Source: Zygnema cylindricum (lineage: Eukaryota; Streptophyta; Zygnematophyceae; Zygnematales; Zygnemataceae). From it: DNA of 64,000 nt. The notes beneath the pieces were generated by a model. The model saw nothing but the letters and a program-made list of their open reading frames with translations. It searched no databases and was not told the DNA's origin. The stretch lies in contig JBBHKE010003445.1 in assembly GCA_037447655.1 (NCBI GenBank), positions 71,921-135,920 of the forward strand, written 5' to 3'. A program made the translations under genes and the position numbers. Positions 1-12,089 of the stretch are shown in pieces. Numbering within the stretch: position 1 is the first letter of the stretch; every line of letters begins with the position of its first letter.

Positions 1-29
1 CGGCCAACTCTACAGACCAGGTCGATTGA

Positions 30-798
30 GGGTAACCTTCCATCAGGCGAAAAGTGGGGTTGTTTACTGGAGAAAGTACCTTTCCGTACTAAGCCGTACT
101 GTTTTTTTTTTTTTTTTACAAAAGGTGTTTACCAGAAATTCGTTAAGATTCTCCAGACATTTTGGCAAAAGTTCCACCGACCGATTTTGAAATTTCGACG
201 CAAACACCCCTTCTATCCAGTACCTGGCGAGTCTCCTCCGACTGTCCTCAGGAGGACACTTTGCGCTTACTGGATGCGTGTATTGGCCCACTTGTAAAAG
301 TCAGAGTTGATCCACGACGGACGTGAAGCTATAAACTAACATGTGTCAAATGGCGTGTACTTTTTGACATCAAAGCCACCCTGTTTGACGACAAAATCTT
401 GGTTGTAGGACATCCTGTCACGCCTCCGCTGGTACAGCGATAATACATGAACCTACAAATGGTACATTTATGGACATTTGTACGAATTTTCATTTTGCAA
501 CGGTTTTCGTGACTGTTGGTACAACGACAAATATAAGGATGTACGGATTGTACATTAGCGTGACGCTACTAGATATTTTAATCTGGGTCCGCCCGTACAG
601 ATACGCAGTTGAGATTTTGTACTTTTCAAATCTTTCATTAATCCCGGGCGGCTCAACAGGTTCCTACGTGGTACCAATCGCAATCTAACACGTAAGCGAT
701 TTTTGCTTCACATGCACTACCTGATGGAAAGGTGTTACAAATATTACTGCCAGTAAACGTGACCGTACGATTAGGGAACGCCTGATGGAAGGTTACCC
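30..798. mobile_element. Family-B TIR element, complete, 769 bp
   Basis: A perfect 20-bp terminal inverted repeat, GGGTAACCTTCCATCAGGCG at 30-49 with its complement at 779-798, is flanked by TGA on both sides (27-29 and 799-801), giving a 3-bp target duplication. There is no transposase, so it is non-autonomous. A 3-bp duplication and a GGG start resemble PIF/Harbinger-type MITEs; that placement is inference. Confidence 0.8.
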
Positions 799-1074
799 TG
801 AGTCGATGTTCCATCACGAAGAATCTGTAAGCCACGTGTTCTAAATCGACTGGCGCCACGCAAGCTACGATCCGATATTGAATATCTTTTAGATTTTTAG
901 CACCGACAAACTTAGCTTCAAATCTTCACTTTCGTACCATGTACCTTCATACGAAGTAATCATAACTTTTAAAATATAACTCCAAATAGCGTGATTCTTT
1001 TGCGGGCGTCTACCAAATTTAGTACTCTATAATCATAACACCTAAATACCCCTTTATAAACAAGTTCGATCCGC

Positions 1075-1508
1075 TATTGCTGTTACAGAAATAGTGTGAC
1101 GAACAATAATTATCGAAAATAGCGTGACAAAGGAATGTTACGAAATTACGTTTTTATTTTCGGTTGTATTTTGGAAAGCGCGTGTCATGTGCAAATCTTA
1201 AGATTTTTTGTTGGTTTTCCATCATGACACGTAGCTTAATCGTCCAGCGTGTCACGGTTTTTTTCTTCTGTATCTGCCAACCCACCTCCTCGAGGTGGGT
1301 TGACAGTTACAAAGATAAATGAAGCGAACTCTTTGCAAATGAACATCCGACGGCCAGTATTACCTCCAAGACCTTCGGAGAGTATTGGCAAGATTCTCTG
1401 TAATGTTGTTTTTCGTATAAAAACAAAATAGGCGGTACGATTTGGTACGGAGAGTCGCGGATTTCTGTAAACTTCCCCACTTTTCGCCTGATGGAACGTT
1501 ACCCTAAG
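1075..1508 (-). mobile_element. Family-B element copy
   Basis: Inverted relative to the copy at 52890-53360 and closely similar to it over about 430 bp, including the CGCCTGATGGAACGTTACCC end at about 1488-1507. It contains the hairpin CAACCCACCTC-CTC-GAGGTGGGTTG at 1276-1301. Confidence 0.72.
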
Positions 1509-2459
1509 ACCCGTATGGTTAAATCGTAAACATTGCAAGCATCATGCATTCAGGACGATGGTGAACATGCTCTCCCACATTTTTCATGTTTACTTTCACA
1601 ATGTATAATCTTCCAAACAGCAATTCTTAATATTCGGGAATTGTGAATAATTTTTGTTCATGTCAATAACAAATTTTGCCTAAAAGTCTCTATGACCAAG
1701 GACTGGTGTATCTCAGCAACAGGTGTATTCTACTAAACCAGTGTAGGTTATACCTTATGATTAATATGTCTCATAGTATGTCTCATCTTGCTTAAAACAT
1801 TACAATATTCCCAGCTCGACTACACAAAATGCAGTAGATTTCCCATCTTTACAGTCAAAAGCATTTTTATGCCCAGTTTAACTTCAACCTTGGGAACAAA
1901 CAGGATTGCAAGTCGCCTACCCCTCTCGTGACCAAAGCGACAGTCAGTCCACCTGAATGGTGACAGCGACAATGGTGAGAAGAGGGGAAATGAAAAAAGA
2001 TACGTAATTTACCATCATCTGAAAGCGGGGACTTGTAAAAATTCTATTCCAGCTGAGGTACCAACAAAGTTTTTAAAAACCGAAGGTAAAGCGGGCAACA
2101 AAGGAAAAGGTACATAATTGAAATAATAATAATAATAATAAATAGAAATAATTGAAAAGGTACATCTGAAGCAGGGAATTATCGTAACCATTCCAGCCTC
2201 AAAGTCAATTTCAAGGTCAACATAAGTCAAAAGTCAAAGAAGTACCAACAGCACTTCAACAAACAAAAGAGAACATTTTCATTAGCAAGACATACCGTAC
2301 AAATGACAGTAAGCCCTTTTAGAGTCTGTCATATACTGTGGCAACTATGCCATGCTAGTCCTATTTCAAATGGTCGGAACCATCGTCCCCGCACTTAAAG
2401 CCCGTCTTTAGAGTTACAAATCAATAGGTTCACACAGAAAAAGCAATAACTCTGGGCCA

Positions 2460-2610
2460 AAAAAAAATTCCTTCTTCCTTCAACGTTTTCCCTTCATTTC
2501 ATTCCTTTCCTTCATTTTCCTTTCCTTTGCTTTCCTTTCCTTTTCTTTCATTCCCTTTCCTAAACTTTCTTTCCTTTCCATTCCTTTTTTTTTTGTTTTT
2601 TTCTTCCTTT
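2460..2610. repeat. CTTTC-rich low-complexity stretch
   Basis: TTCCTTTCCTTTC pentanucleotide-type repeats and a T run. An (AAT)n of about 24 bases lies nearby at 2122-2141. Confidence 0.7.
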
Positions 2611-2742
2611 TTCCGTACATCACGTTATTGTACTATTTGTATAGTAGTAATATCATATTAGTAGCAATGGTTTAGTACCTTCTTCCGTACGTCACATTAC
2701 GTTACTATTTGTATGGTAGTTACATCAGTCACAGTAGCAATG
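2611..2742. repeat. 72-bp imperfect tandem duplication
   Basis: TTCCGTACATCACGTTA... at 2611 and TTCCGTACGTCACATTACG... at 2683, each ending GTAGCAATG. Confidence 0.7.
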
Positions 2743-4017
2743 AAAGTAATTTTGACCGCAATTTTATCAATCATCATACTCCTCGGATCTTCTTGGCACT
2801 TGCAAGTGAAGACGCGAAAGTTATGGTAACAGATTGTCCTGTCCAAACAAAGCTTCTGCAATTAATATCCATGTAAAGAGAGATAAAAACTAATTTAACA
2901 TCTAAAAAACAAACTAAAACTATCTCTGCACGAGATTAGGATTATCCCAATCTCAATTGTTTTCGCACATTTCAACATTTAAAGTTTTGAACATTTCGGC
3001 TTAAGAATTTGTTTGTACATTGAAATGGGGTCGTCATATTTATTGAACACCTTGTGGAATAATTATTTTAAGTTCATTATTATGAGCACTACGGTATATG
3101 CATTAAGTATCACTGTCTTTATATTGCTTGGAGAAAAAATGCTTTCACATTGTTGAATCGATGTTCAGACCAAGTGGAGGAAACGCACCAAGTTAAATTC
3201 CAATTTAGTGAACAAAAATAAAAAATATGAGACCAATTGTTTGCTCTCAGCCTAAATATAGGATCCACATGGGTTTAATAGAAAGCTGGAGACAATAGCA
3301 GGTGATAAGGGAGGAGGTACATGTTCCAATCCAACAAGTTTTTATGAGGTGTCATATAAGATGTCGTAAAGAAGTAGTTGAGTTCTGACTATAGATGAGA
3401 GAAGCCAGTCAACACAATTAGCAAAAAGTTCTACACTGAAAGGCATATATGGATACTGGGATTTCCATGAGGGTTACTACATGTTAGTTTAAGGATCTAC
3501 GCTAAAAAATGTCCTACCAAAAAACTTAATGCCCAGTGTAGATACAAAATGTGAATCCACGAGTTCACTCCACTTTAAGAAAAGAAAGGGATACTTTGAC
3601 TTTCACGTTCCAAATGTACCTACACAAGTCGAATAGTCATTAGAGAACTAGTTTTCACTTGTTTCAACTAAATAAAATAGCACATTTTTGGGCCCGCCTG
3701 TTCCCAGCTCGAGAATGCAATTTAGATTATTCGACGGGTAAAGTGGTAAAATGAAAAGTTTCGGACCGCGACAACAAATTGAATTAAACCATGTAACAGT
3801 GACTTAGGAAATTTCTTAGTTCATCAAATTGGATTCCGCTTACAGTTATTGACGATTAGAAGGAAAGTAAAAGGTTGCAACGTCATCATTCTTGGACTTT
3901 TGTAATAGCCTTGTAAAACAGTGCATCAGCATCCTCGAGGCTGAGCGTCCATGCCGACGCATAAAAGTTGGACTTTAAACAGTAGTCACAGCAAGAACCA
4001 TTGCACTCCCTTCTCCG

Positions 4018-4256
4018 ACCACATTCCCGATTATACCTGCATCATGTACAGTTCTCACTTTAGTTATTTTCAATTCCCAACAGGCATGTATTTGCCTGTC
4101 ATTCAAGTACTATTAATCATCGCAGTATTTTTTATTCTTAAGTGGTTCCGATTATATCGGCATCATGTCCAGTTCTCACCATATCTATTTTCCATGATGA
4201 ATTCAATCCAACAAGCATGTATTTTGCCTGTCGTTCAAGTATTATTAATCATCGCA
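4018..4256. repeat. ~125-bp tandem duplication
   Basis: CCGATTATACCTGCATCATG ... ATTAATCATCGCA and CCGATTATATCGGCATCATG ... ATTAATCATCGCA. The open frame across it is a by-product; no gene is supported. Confidence 0.7.
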
Positions 4257-4777
4257 TAAATTGTTATTATGACAATCTTCACCTGCACATGTAGCAGCGT
4301 GAAATCTCTGTGTTGTCCTCAGCACCGGGTCCCAAGGGCCAGGAATCCAAGTATGTGTCTGTGTAGTTTGCAATCACCTGTAGTTCCCCAATTAAAAGAT
4401 ATGGTCAAATGCTACATCCAATCTCTGTTTCAAACATCACGGAGTCGAGAGCTCCAACGCGACAAATCCGTTTTCCGAAGAGCTTTATGATTAAAAATGC
4501 TACGATGACACCAGCGGTTCTGTTGAATAGTGCAACGATGCATACTTCATTGTTGCTTTTAAAAAACAGAAAGAACATAAATAGTTTGACAAGTTCTTTA
4601 ATTCCAAGCACATCCAGGTTGTGATATGCAGGTCATAAGATAAAAAAATATAACAAAAGAATGACCTTAAATTGCAAAAAAAATATACGAAAAATTGTGT
4701 GATGTCAATTGGATAGCCGGTAGAAAAACATATGTTAACCACATAGATGAATCCCACCATCTCAATCCATGCAATTC
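4257..4777. other. 3' flank of the pRiA4b-like gene
   Basis: Overlapping short open frames on both strands, none resembling a known domain. It may hold the 3' UTR or a further exon if the gene splices past 4826. Confidence 0.4.
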
Positions 4778-6324
4778 CTAATACCATGGAAACAGGTGTT
4801 TCTGCCAGAAAAAAGAATGAACCTCAAGCACAGAAAACTCATCGTAGCTGTAAGATGGAAGAAGATTTCCATCGTCATCCATGTCATTTCCATCTTCTGC
4901 TCTACTGGCCCCCTGTCCTGCCAAGCAGATAGGGTAATTCACTCCTTCGGTTGCCGGATATTCTCCTTCAAACAAAATTGTGACTTCGTGGCTAATTGTG
5001 AAGTCATACTCATACAACAAAGCCGGATTTTTTTCATTTAAAACGTCCTTCACTAAGAATGCTCTCTCTTCTAAAACCTGCAAGGAAAAGAACAGTCCGG
5101 ATTAAGTTCTTAAGGAAAGGCGTCAGCATAGTGCAGTTTCAAACTTCAAAGGTTATCCAAATGGCTGCTTTATGACACTTGAAAGAACGACAAAAAGTTT
5201 TCAGAGCTCTGCTTTCCTAACATGCAGTATTACACACTACTTGTGTAACAACCTAATTCAAGGGGGAAAAATGGAAAATTGAGGGTTGTGAAGAAGAGCT
5301 GATAAGCACCCTGATTGAATACCTCACCAGTAGATACAAAACCAATCACCATTCAAAGTAGACTTCATCCAGAAAAGGCTCAAGGAGAACAAAGTACACA
5401 ACAGCTGTTTAATCATTTGAATGCCTTGCCAAAACATGGACTTTTTTCCAAAACCAATACCTCCTTGGCTTCAGAGGCTGGGTCGGACATGTCCTCCCCT
5501 GAATGCTGCACAAACACTACAGCCTCCTCGTCGATTTCTCCCTCTTCTTCTTCCTCTTCGGTTTCTCCCGCTTCTTTGGTTGCTGGTGTCAAAAAATCAT
5601 CTCCAGCAGCATCTTTTATGCCAATAACAGATTGAAAGACACGCATTTCAGCCGGTTTCAGATTGTCAAGGTCAAGGGTTGTTGCGTTGGCAATATCTGT
5701 GGTGCCGAAACCGGAAAATTTCGGCAGTTTCACCTCAGGCATTTTTCGAGGTTGCTGGAAATTGTGCAAGTGCATGTTCTCCCATTCGAACGTATTCTTC
5801 AAAATTGGAAAAAAAAAAAAACAAAAAAACAAAAAAATCAATATCAATCAAAGAACCGAAGTTCACTCACAATGCCACACTGTTATGGATGAGAAAATCA
5901 ACAAATAAAATGAAACAAAAAACGGCATAAACAAGCCTGTTTGCTATCGATTGCTTAAACAGCGAGGCATAAATTGGTCAACACCTTTGTTGCAAATGAC
6001 AACATACAGACCATCACATGGCAGTTTCTTTTTCTTTTTCCTTTTTTACTCTCTTTTATTTTGTTGTTTCTTTCCTTTGCGTTCTTGCTAATATTCAAAC
6101 AAATGTGACCTCACATCACCTTTCCAGTACCTGGAGTGCGACGTGAAGTTCCATCAACGAAAAATCCGATGGAACAGCAATTCTTCGCCAAATTTTGCGT
6201 CCTCCAAGAATTTTTGCATCCTGATTGAGAATGCAAAGCAGCACAACGACTTCATCTTCATACTTTTCGTCGTCGGTGTCTTGAGTTTCAGCAGGTACCT
6301 CAGGAGTTGCCACAGAACCCTCAC
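4778..6324 (-). CDS. pRiA4b ORF-3-like domain protein, 5' end missing
   Basis: Three exons on the minus strand join in phase: 6131-6324, 5461-5796 and 4778-5077, ending in a stop at 4778. The first carries IWRRIAVPSDFSLMELHVAL, the second opens with FEWENMHLHNF, and the third has LLYEYDF..HEVTILFEGEYP...GVNYPICLAGQGA..ED. This order (PIWRR..VP....L.ELH..IQ..F.W...HLH.F, then YEYDF..D.W.H.I, then YP.C..G..A.PPED) is the layout of the plasmid pRiA4b ORF-3-like domain, found in bacteria and scattered eukaryotes; its biochemical role is not established. Oddities: the usual YDFGDxWxH reads YDFTISHEV, and an acidic tract (a run of Glu near 5550) interrupts the domain. The upstream exon or exons were not identified; the first exon starts with two carry-over bases, so it is internal. 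The last exon might instead splice onward at 4826 or nearby. Confidence 0.62.
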
Positions 6325-7234
6325 CTGCATATAGAGATAAAGGTCAAGTCCCTTTTTCATATTTTTGCTGGACAAAAAACAATAACATTTAATCATGATA
6401 TCAATGAAGAGAGATCCTTGGAACCGGGAACTTCAAAAATTTGGTCGAAAGAAACAAGCAACGCTGTTTTTTAAATAACCTTCTCTATCACTCCCCTCCC
6501 TCTCCCTCTACCTCTTCCTCTCGCTCTTCTTCTTCTTCTTCCTATTCCGCCCTCTCCCTCCCTCCCTCACTCCCTCCTTTCTTCCTCCCTTTTGCTCTTG
6601 ACCTTTGACTTTGACTTTGACTTTTGAGTTGGACAAAATGCTACTAGTAAGTTAACAGCTGTCAATAACGAAAAATACGTAAAACCAAATGTCTTGCTAT
6701 ACTCGCATTGCAGAAACTAAAAAAAAAAAAAAAACATTCTTCAATTTCAATCTTAACTTATGTTAAATATGGTGATACAGTTCGGCGACAGCAAGGATCC
6801 TGCCCTAAAAAAAAAAAAGTTAATAATGAAAAACAAGTCAAACACATAACAGGAAGCATTCTATCAACTTGCAAATGTATTAAAAACATACTGCATTGTA
6901 AGCGTTAAGGAGACACCTGTTGGCTCAGAAGATGCAAGAGAAATGGCGTCAACTTTATCAGCGAGTTCGGCAGCCATACTTTACAGTGGAAGCAGGAGGA
7001 AAAAGTAAAGCATGTAGGAGGAAGAACTATTTTGAGAATGCAGGAGGAGAAGGTAATCTATGCATTGAGCACTTCGAATATTTCTGCACTTTTCACACCT
7101 ATTCCACGAGGAGAGCATTGATTCTGGAAATTATTCGCATGCACGAATTTGCTTTCGCGCGTGAACTCACGTCAGCGTACAGTCACTGAGGATTTTAGTC
7201 CCTTCATGCGTATAATACGGCGCTAGATACGTTA
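6325..7234. other. Upstream region of the pRiA4b-like gene
   Basis: Should contain the missing 5' exon or exons and promoter; none could be identified. Holds the pyrimidine microsatellite and A runs at 6718 and 6808. Confidence 0.45.
6480..6625. repeat. Pyrimidine microsatellite upstream of the pRiA4b-like exons
   Basis: CTCCCTCTCCCTC, TCTTCTTCTTCTTCCT and CTCCCTCCCTCACTCCC, followed by a TTTGACTTTGACTT run at about 6606. The minus strand is open and Arg/Glu-rich here; no exon claim is made. Confidence 0.6.
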
Positions 7235-7486
7235 TTTTTGTCGACTTTTTATTTAAACCGTCAGATTTGGACGATCTGACGGTCGCTGATGAAAGTAACG
7301 ATCTAAGAAGATCACATGAAAAGCCCATAACACAACTTACGATAGGACTATCGTCAGATTCGGACGATCGGACGGCCGCTGATGAAAGTAGCGATCTAAG
7401 AAGATCACATTGAAAGCCCGTAACACAACTTACGCTAAAGGCGGCCTACAAAAGGCCTACCAAAAAACGCCTTCTTTTGAACTATG
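7235..7486 (-). mobile_element. Family-C TIR element, partial
   Basis: Ends at 7486 with the family terminus (CATAGTTCAAAAG.AGG inverted) and has two internal copies of a unit containing GATCTAAGAAGATCACAT. The opposite terminus is missing. Confidence 0.6.
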
Positions 7487-7955
7487 GGGTGAAGTCCATT
7501 AGACGAAAAGTGAGGTTGTTTACAGAAATTCGAACCTCTCCGTATTACGCCGTACCTCTTATTTTGTTTTTATACGGAAAACAACATTACAGAGAATCTT
7601 GCTAATATTCTCCAAAATTTTGGGAGTTAACAATGACCGTTGGTTACTTTTTCGCGAAGCATTCGCTTCGTAAGTTTTTGTAAATGGTGATGTACCTCGC
7701 GAGGTACATCACCAATTACATAAAAAATTGTGCCGCGACACGTTGGATAAAAAGCATACGTGTCAATATGGCAACCAACGGAAATCAAAGTATTTCGCAC
7801 ACGGTATACGCATTAAAAAATACAACAGAAAATACAAACGAAATCTCATAACGCACTTTTGTCACGCTATTTTTGTTAGCGCCCATTCGTCACGCTATTT
7901 CTGGCAGCGCTCATTCGTCACGCGTAAAAACAGGAACCCTAAAAAATGAGGTGGT
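7487..7955 (+). mobile_element. Family-B element copy
   Basis: Begins GAAGTCCATTAGACGAAAAG TGAGGTTGTTTACAG and continues collinear with the other copies (ACAACATTACAGAGAATCTT at about 7580). It contains a perfect hairpin at 7685-7714 (GGTGATGTACCTCG / CGAGGTACATCACC). Confidence 0.65.
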
Positions 7956-7986
7956 ATCTGACAAGGCGTGTGCCAAGAGTACAAAA

Positions 7987-8292
7987 CATAGTTCAAAAGT
8001 AGGCGTTTTTATGGTAGGCCTTTGGTCGGCGCCTTTATCGTAAGTTGTGTTATGGGCTTTTCATGTGATCTTCTTAGATCTCTACTTTGATCAGAGACCG
8101 TCCGATCGTCCGCATCTGACGGTGTAAATAAAAAAATTTGGTCCGAATGTTTTAATTGGTCCAATTTTTGTTCCGAATGTTTTAATTTGTCCGAATAGGT
8201 CCAAATACAATATGGGTCTTAAGGTCATATTGTATGTTTTGCATACAATAGGCATATTGTATGGGCCTACTTTCACCTACTTTTGAACTATG
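7987..8292 (+). mobile_element. Family-C TIR element, complete, 306 bp
   Basis: CATAGTTCAAAAGTAGG at 7987 and CCTACTTTTGAACTATG at 8276-8292 form perfect terminal repeats. The interior holds stacked inverted repeats (ACAATATG, CATATTGTATG). It is inserted at the end of a family-B copy. Confidence 0.8.
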
Positions 8293-8514
8293 GTACAAAA
8301 GCTGCGTTGAACGATGACGTGGTACGCAAATGAAGATATTTTGTCGGTGTGAAAATCATTGACGATTTTTAACATCCGATCTTAACTCACGTGGTACCAC
8401 TTAATTATGAACACGTGGATTACAAACTCTGCGCAATGGAACTTTGTCCAAATTGTAGCATTCTGTGATGTCGGCGGCCGTACAATTACTGAATGTCCTA
8501 ATGGAACTTCACAG

Positions 8515-10588
8515 GAAACGGCGGAAATTAAATGTGTGAATTTTTACAAAGATTAACTTAGTTTCTGGGCGTAAAATGGGTATATAACCTAAAAATACTA
8601 TAATCCGTTAATCATTTTACTATTTTAGATCTAGCGGACGTTCGTTACATTGTAGACGTAGACATCTGCGTTGCAGTTCACTTTCCCGTTTAAAACCCGT
8701 TAAACAGTGGTCAAAAGAGGCTCAATGAACCATCCTGGGAAACTTGCACGAAACATGTGATTAACATAGAATCTGACGGTGTCCGTGAAAACTGAAAAGC
8801 CAATAGGTGCACTCCCACCTACGTCGTTAGAAAACTTGGGCAACAAAACTCGTTCAAAGACGGTCTTTGCTCACACGTACTTGCGAAACAACATTCATCC
8901 CGGAGTGACTTTCCGCCAACTACTGTAGAGAAGTTCACCGACTTTTCACCGACATCGCCAACACGTCACGTGCACAAATATATCCGTTTTTTATTTTTTT
9001 AGGGTTTTTTAGGAAAACTTGGCAGATCTACATTGTGGCAAACGATGATGCCGTACGTTTTATTTTAATTAAATTTTATTAAAGTGGCTGAAATCCTTCT
9101 GCCACATAGCTCGAATAAATTTGAAAAAAATTCAAACGAAAGTCCATTTTAAATTGGGTGGCAAGGCATTGTACTTGCTATAGCTGACCTATTAACGTGC
9201 TTGTCCATTACCACTGGTCGGCTAGGGAGTATCGCCACACTTCCCCCCCCAAGGCACACTACCAAGGCGATTCACTCTAATTAAAGTGAGTGTTTTTTTG
9301 AGCCAAAATCATGAACTACTATTGTTGATGAGAATATCTAGCTGTGGCTGACAATGAACCACACGCAAAACGTAATTTTGTGCCATTAATCCTAACAAAC
9401 GTTTTACTCTAATGGCGATGGGCAGATTAATTTACTAGTATTCACTATTAGATGGCAGCCCATGTTTTACAGCAGTGTACCTCCAATCGGCTTTCACAGT
9501 TTCAAGTTTAAAGCGATATATCAACAGTTTGCACATGGAAAAAAAAATAGCCGAATTCTGGTAGAAATATTAGTCGTGAATGCAAATTCTGGGGTCAGGA
9601 GAAAAAAGAAAAATAAATAAATTATCGAACACTCGTGACAAGCACACTCAAAAGCACACTTTAGAAAGCACCTCTCTGCATCTTCTGCATCATTTGCATC
9701 TTTCTTTCTTTCATCTTCCATCTTTCTTCTTCTTCTTTCTTTCTTTCTTTTTCACTTCTTCCTTTCTTTCTTCTTTCTTTCTTCTTTCTTTCTTCTTCGT
9801 TCTTTACTCTACTTTCGTTGATCATAAACAAGGGCGTGAAAACTGGACAATACAACATGCTAAAAACAGTACCATACCGCTTTCATATCCAGTCTCACTT
9901 GATTGCCCATTCAATGTATTTCCAAGCAAGTTTTTAATATGAAAAAATGCGAAAAGAGAAACTCTATCGATTGACATAAACTTGACGCAGGGATTATGCT
10001 TCAACTGAAGAAGTGCTTGCAATGCAATATTGCAGTTTTTTTTTTTATGGTTTAAGTGCAACCGAAATTAAACTACACCTTGAATCACTTAACTTCAAAA
10101 ACTGTTCAACAAACAATTTTCTCCTGGATTTTTCGACAACACTTCTTACAGATCCAGTTTTCTCAACTCCACATCTTATTTTTGTGTGTTCGAGGAGGAA
10201 TTTGGAAAAGAATTGAATGACATCACCATGATGACGTCACCATCAACAAAATCCCAAAGGTTTCACTGTTGTGGTACTGTAGAACTGAGTGTTGAATTAT
10301 TTGATACTTAGTTTTTACAAGAGTATGCACCCAAATAATCCCGTATTGACAGTTACAGCAGTTACTTGATCACTGAATTAAACAAAAAAAACCATAAAAA
10401 AACATCTTTCCTTCTAGGTGATTTACCTAGGGAAGCCGTTCCAATATGACGTCAATAATAAGATTTCCTCTTCTCTTGGCCTCCATGGAGTCATTGTGAC
10501 TAAGCAAAAAAAAAGACAAAAAAAAAAAAAAAAAAGAGGGAAAAACAAAAAAACCATCATATAGTAGTCGAGATTTCAAGTTTCTCGT
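8515..10588. repeat. Segmental duplication, copy 1 (uninterrupted)
   Basis: About 2.07 kb that recurs in the same orientation at 13991-18689. Shared landmarks: GTGTGAATTTTTACAAAG (8530), AGATCTAGCGGACGTTCG (8627), CCCATGTTTTACAGCAGTG (9460), GTTTGCACATGG (9526), a TTTC-rich tract (9700-9810) and a poly-A block (10505-10540). It ends at an N gap, so the right border is not seen. No convincing gene inside. Confidence 0.85.
9700..9812. repeat. TTTC/CTT microsatellite in duplication copy 1
   Basis: TTTCTTTCTTTC and CTTCTTCTT units. The counterpart in copy 2 is at 17808-17892 and differs in length. Confidence 0.75.
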
Positions 10589-10598
10589 NNNNNNNNNN
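10589..10598. other. Assembly gap (10 N)
   Basis: Sits between the end of duplication copy 1 and a family-C element, so the junction there may be unreliable. Confidence 0.95.
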
Positions 10599-10618
10599 GG
10601 GCATTGTGTTGAATGCGA

Positions 10619-11070
10619 TTTAAAGTAGGCGTTTTTTGGTAGGCCTTTTGTAGGCCGCCTTTAGCGTAAGTTGTGTTACGGGCTTTCCATGTGATCTTCT
10701 TAGATCGCTACTTTCATCAGCGACCGTCCGATCGTCCGAATCTGACGAGAGTCCTATCGTAAGTTGTGTTATGGGCTTTTAATGTGATCTTCTTATATCG
10801 TTACTTTCATCAGCGACCGTCAGATTGTCAGAATTTGACGGTTTAAATAAAAAGTCGTTCAAAACTCACAGAAAAATATTTTTTTGTCCGATTTTTTTTT
10901 TCAAGTTTAGACATGACGTTTAATTCTCTATCGATCCATGTGCAATTCAACCCTCTTACTATTTTATTTCATTTTGCGGCCAATACAATATGGATCTTAA
11001 GGCCATATTGTATATTTTGCATACAATAGGCATATTGTATAGGCGTATGGTCACCTACTTTTGAACTATG
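10619..11070 (+). mobile_element. Family-C element with duplicated interior
   Basis: The right terminus CCTACTTTTGAACTATG ends at 11070. The left starts inside the terminus (AAAGTAGGCG). The block CGTAAGTTGTGTTA...CAGCGACCGTC occurs twice, making the copy about 450 bp. It directly follows an N gap. Confidence 0.65.
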
Positions 11071-12089
11071 AGATGTACGGTATGGAGCCAAAAAGAGACT
11101 GATTACAAAGAAATGCGCTTTTTTAGGTGTGGACGGTGTAAATGAGTCCAACCGTTAGGAGCTTGAACGAATAACAGCCTGCCGGAGCATGCCACGTGGA
11201 ATATGTATGCTTGAAAGTCAGCGAATGCCACCTTTTGCATGAGATCTCGACAACTGACAAAAAGTTTATTAATTTCAAAGTTTTGTCATTTTGAGCCCCA
11301 TAGCCTAAATCAACGTTTGAACACCGACATTTTTCATTGTTCAATTTTATAGTTTATGCCTCTTCTGCGCACAAAGCACAAAATATAATGAGCGGATAGA
11401 ACTCGTCTATACGTTTTTCCGTATAGCGCACAAAAAACCCGTATAATACGAGTTTGTCAAAACTACACTAGAGAATTGGGTATGGTTACATCAAACGAAA
11501 AGTGAGGTTTAATAAAGAATTTTGTACTTGCTCGTACCATGCCGTACTTTATTTTCGTGAGTTTTTTGAAAACAACATTACAGAATATTAGATTACGATT
11601 CTCCAAGTATCCGGGAGTAGACATCAACCGTCCGATTACATTCTGGTCTGCATCTGCGAAGCAATCGCTCCATCCGCCTATGTAATGATGAACCAACCTC
11701 GCGGAGGTGAGTTCACCAATACATAACCAGTCAATTCGCTACACCTGGACGATAGACCCGTGCGTCGATGAAAAATAAAACTTTTCACACGTCCCCGAAG
11801 TCACGTGCCTTCGGACAAGGTGATCGTAAAATTTTTGCCGAAAAGAAATACAGTTTTTTCCTGAAAGTCAGCAGAGTGAAGGAAATCTCTGATAGCCTGT
11901 TCCCGCCGGAGCATTTGTACCTTTTTGTCCTTTCCGATGATTTTCTGAGAACTCATCGGAAAACGGGTCTTATTCGCGTCGAAATTTTGGCACGTAACTC
12001 CAATTGAAGGTGTCCTGTGACACGTCATACGCTTTGACGTCATCAAACATAGGCGCGAAAAGAAACCTTTTTCAAACTTAATAGGACTT
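11071..12089. other. Between transposons, no gene seen
   Basis: Apart from the family-B relic (11470-11770), only short open frames. GTATAATACGAG-type motifs are present but no gene structure. Confidence 0.5.
11470..11770 (+). mobile_element. Family-B element copy, diverged
   Basis: GGTTACATCAAACGAAAAGT, then CGTACCATGCCGTAC and ACAACATTACAGAATATTAG in family order, with an imperfect hairpin GAACCAACCTC-GCG-GAGGTGAGTTC near 11690-11713. Confidence 0.55.

Larger units (their letters stand above)
1509..4017. other. Intergenic, no gene seen
   Basis: AT-rich DNA outside the low-complexity and tandem features listed. Short open frames here lack splice context or recognisable motifs. Confidence 0.6.
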
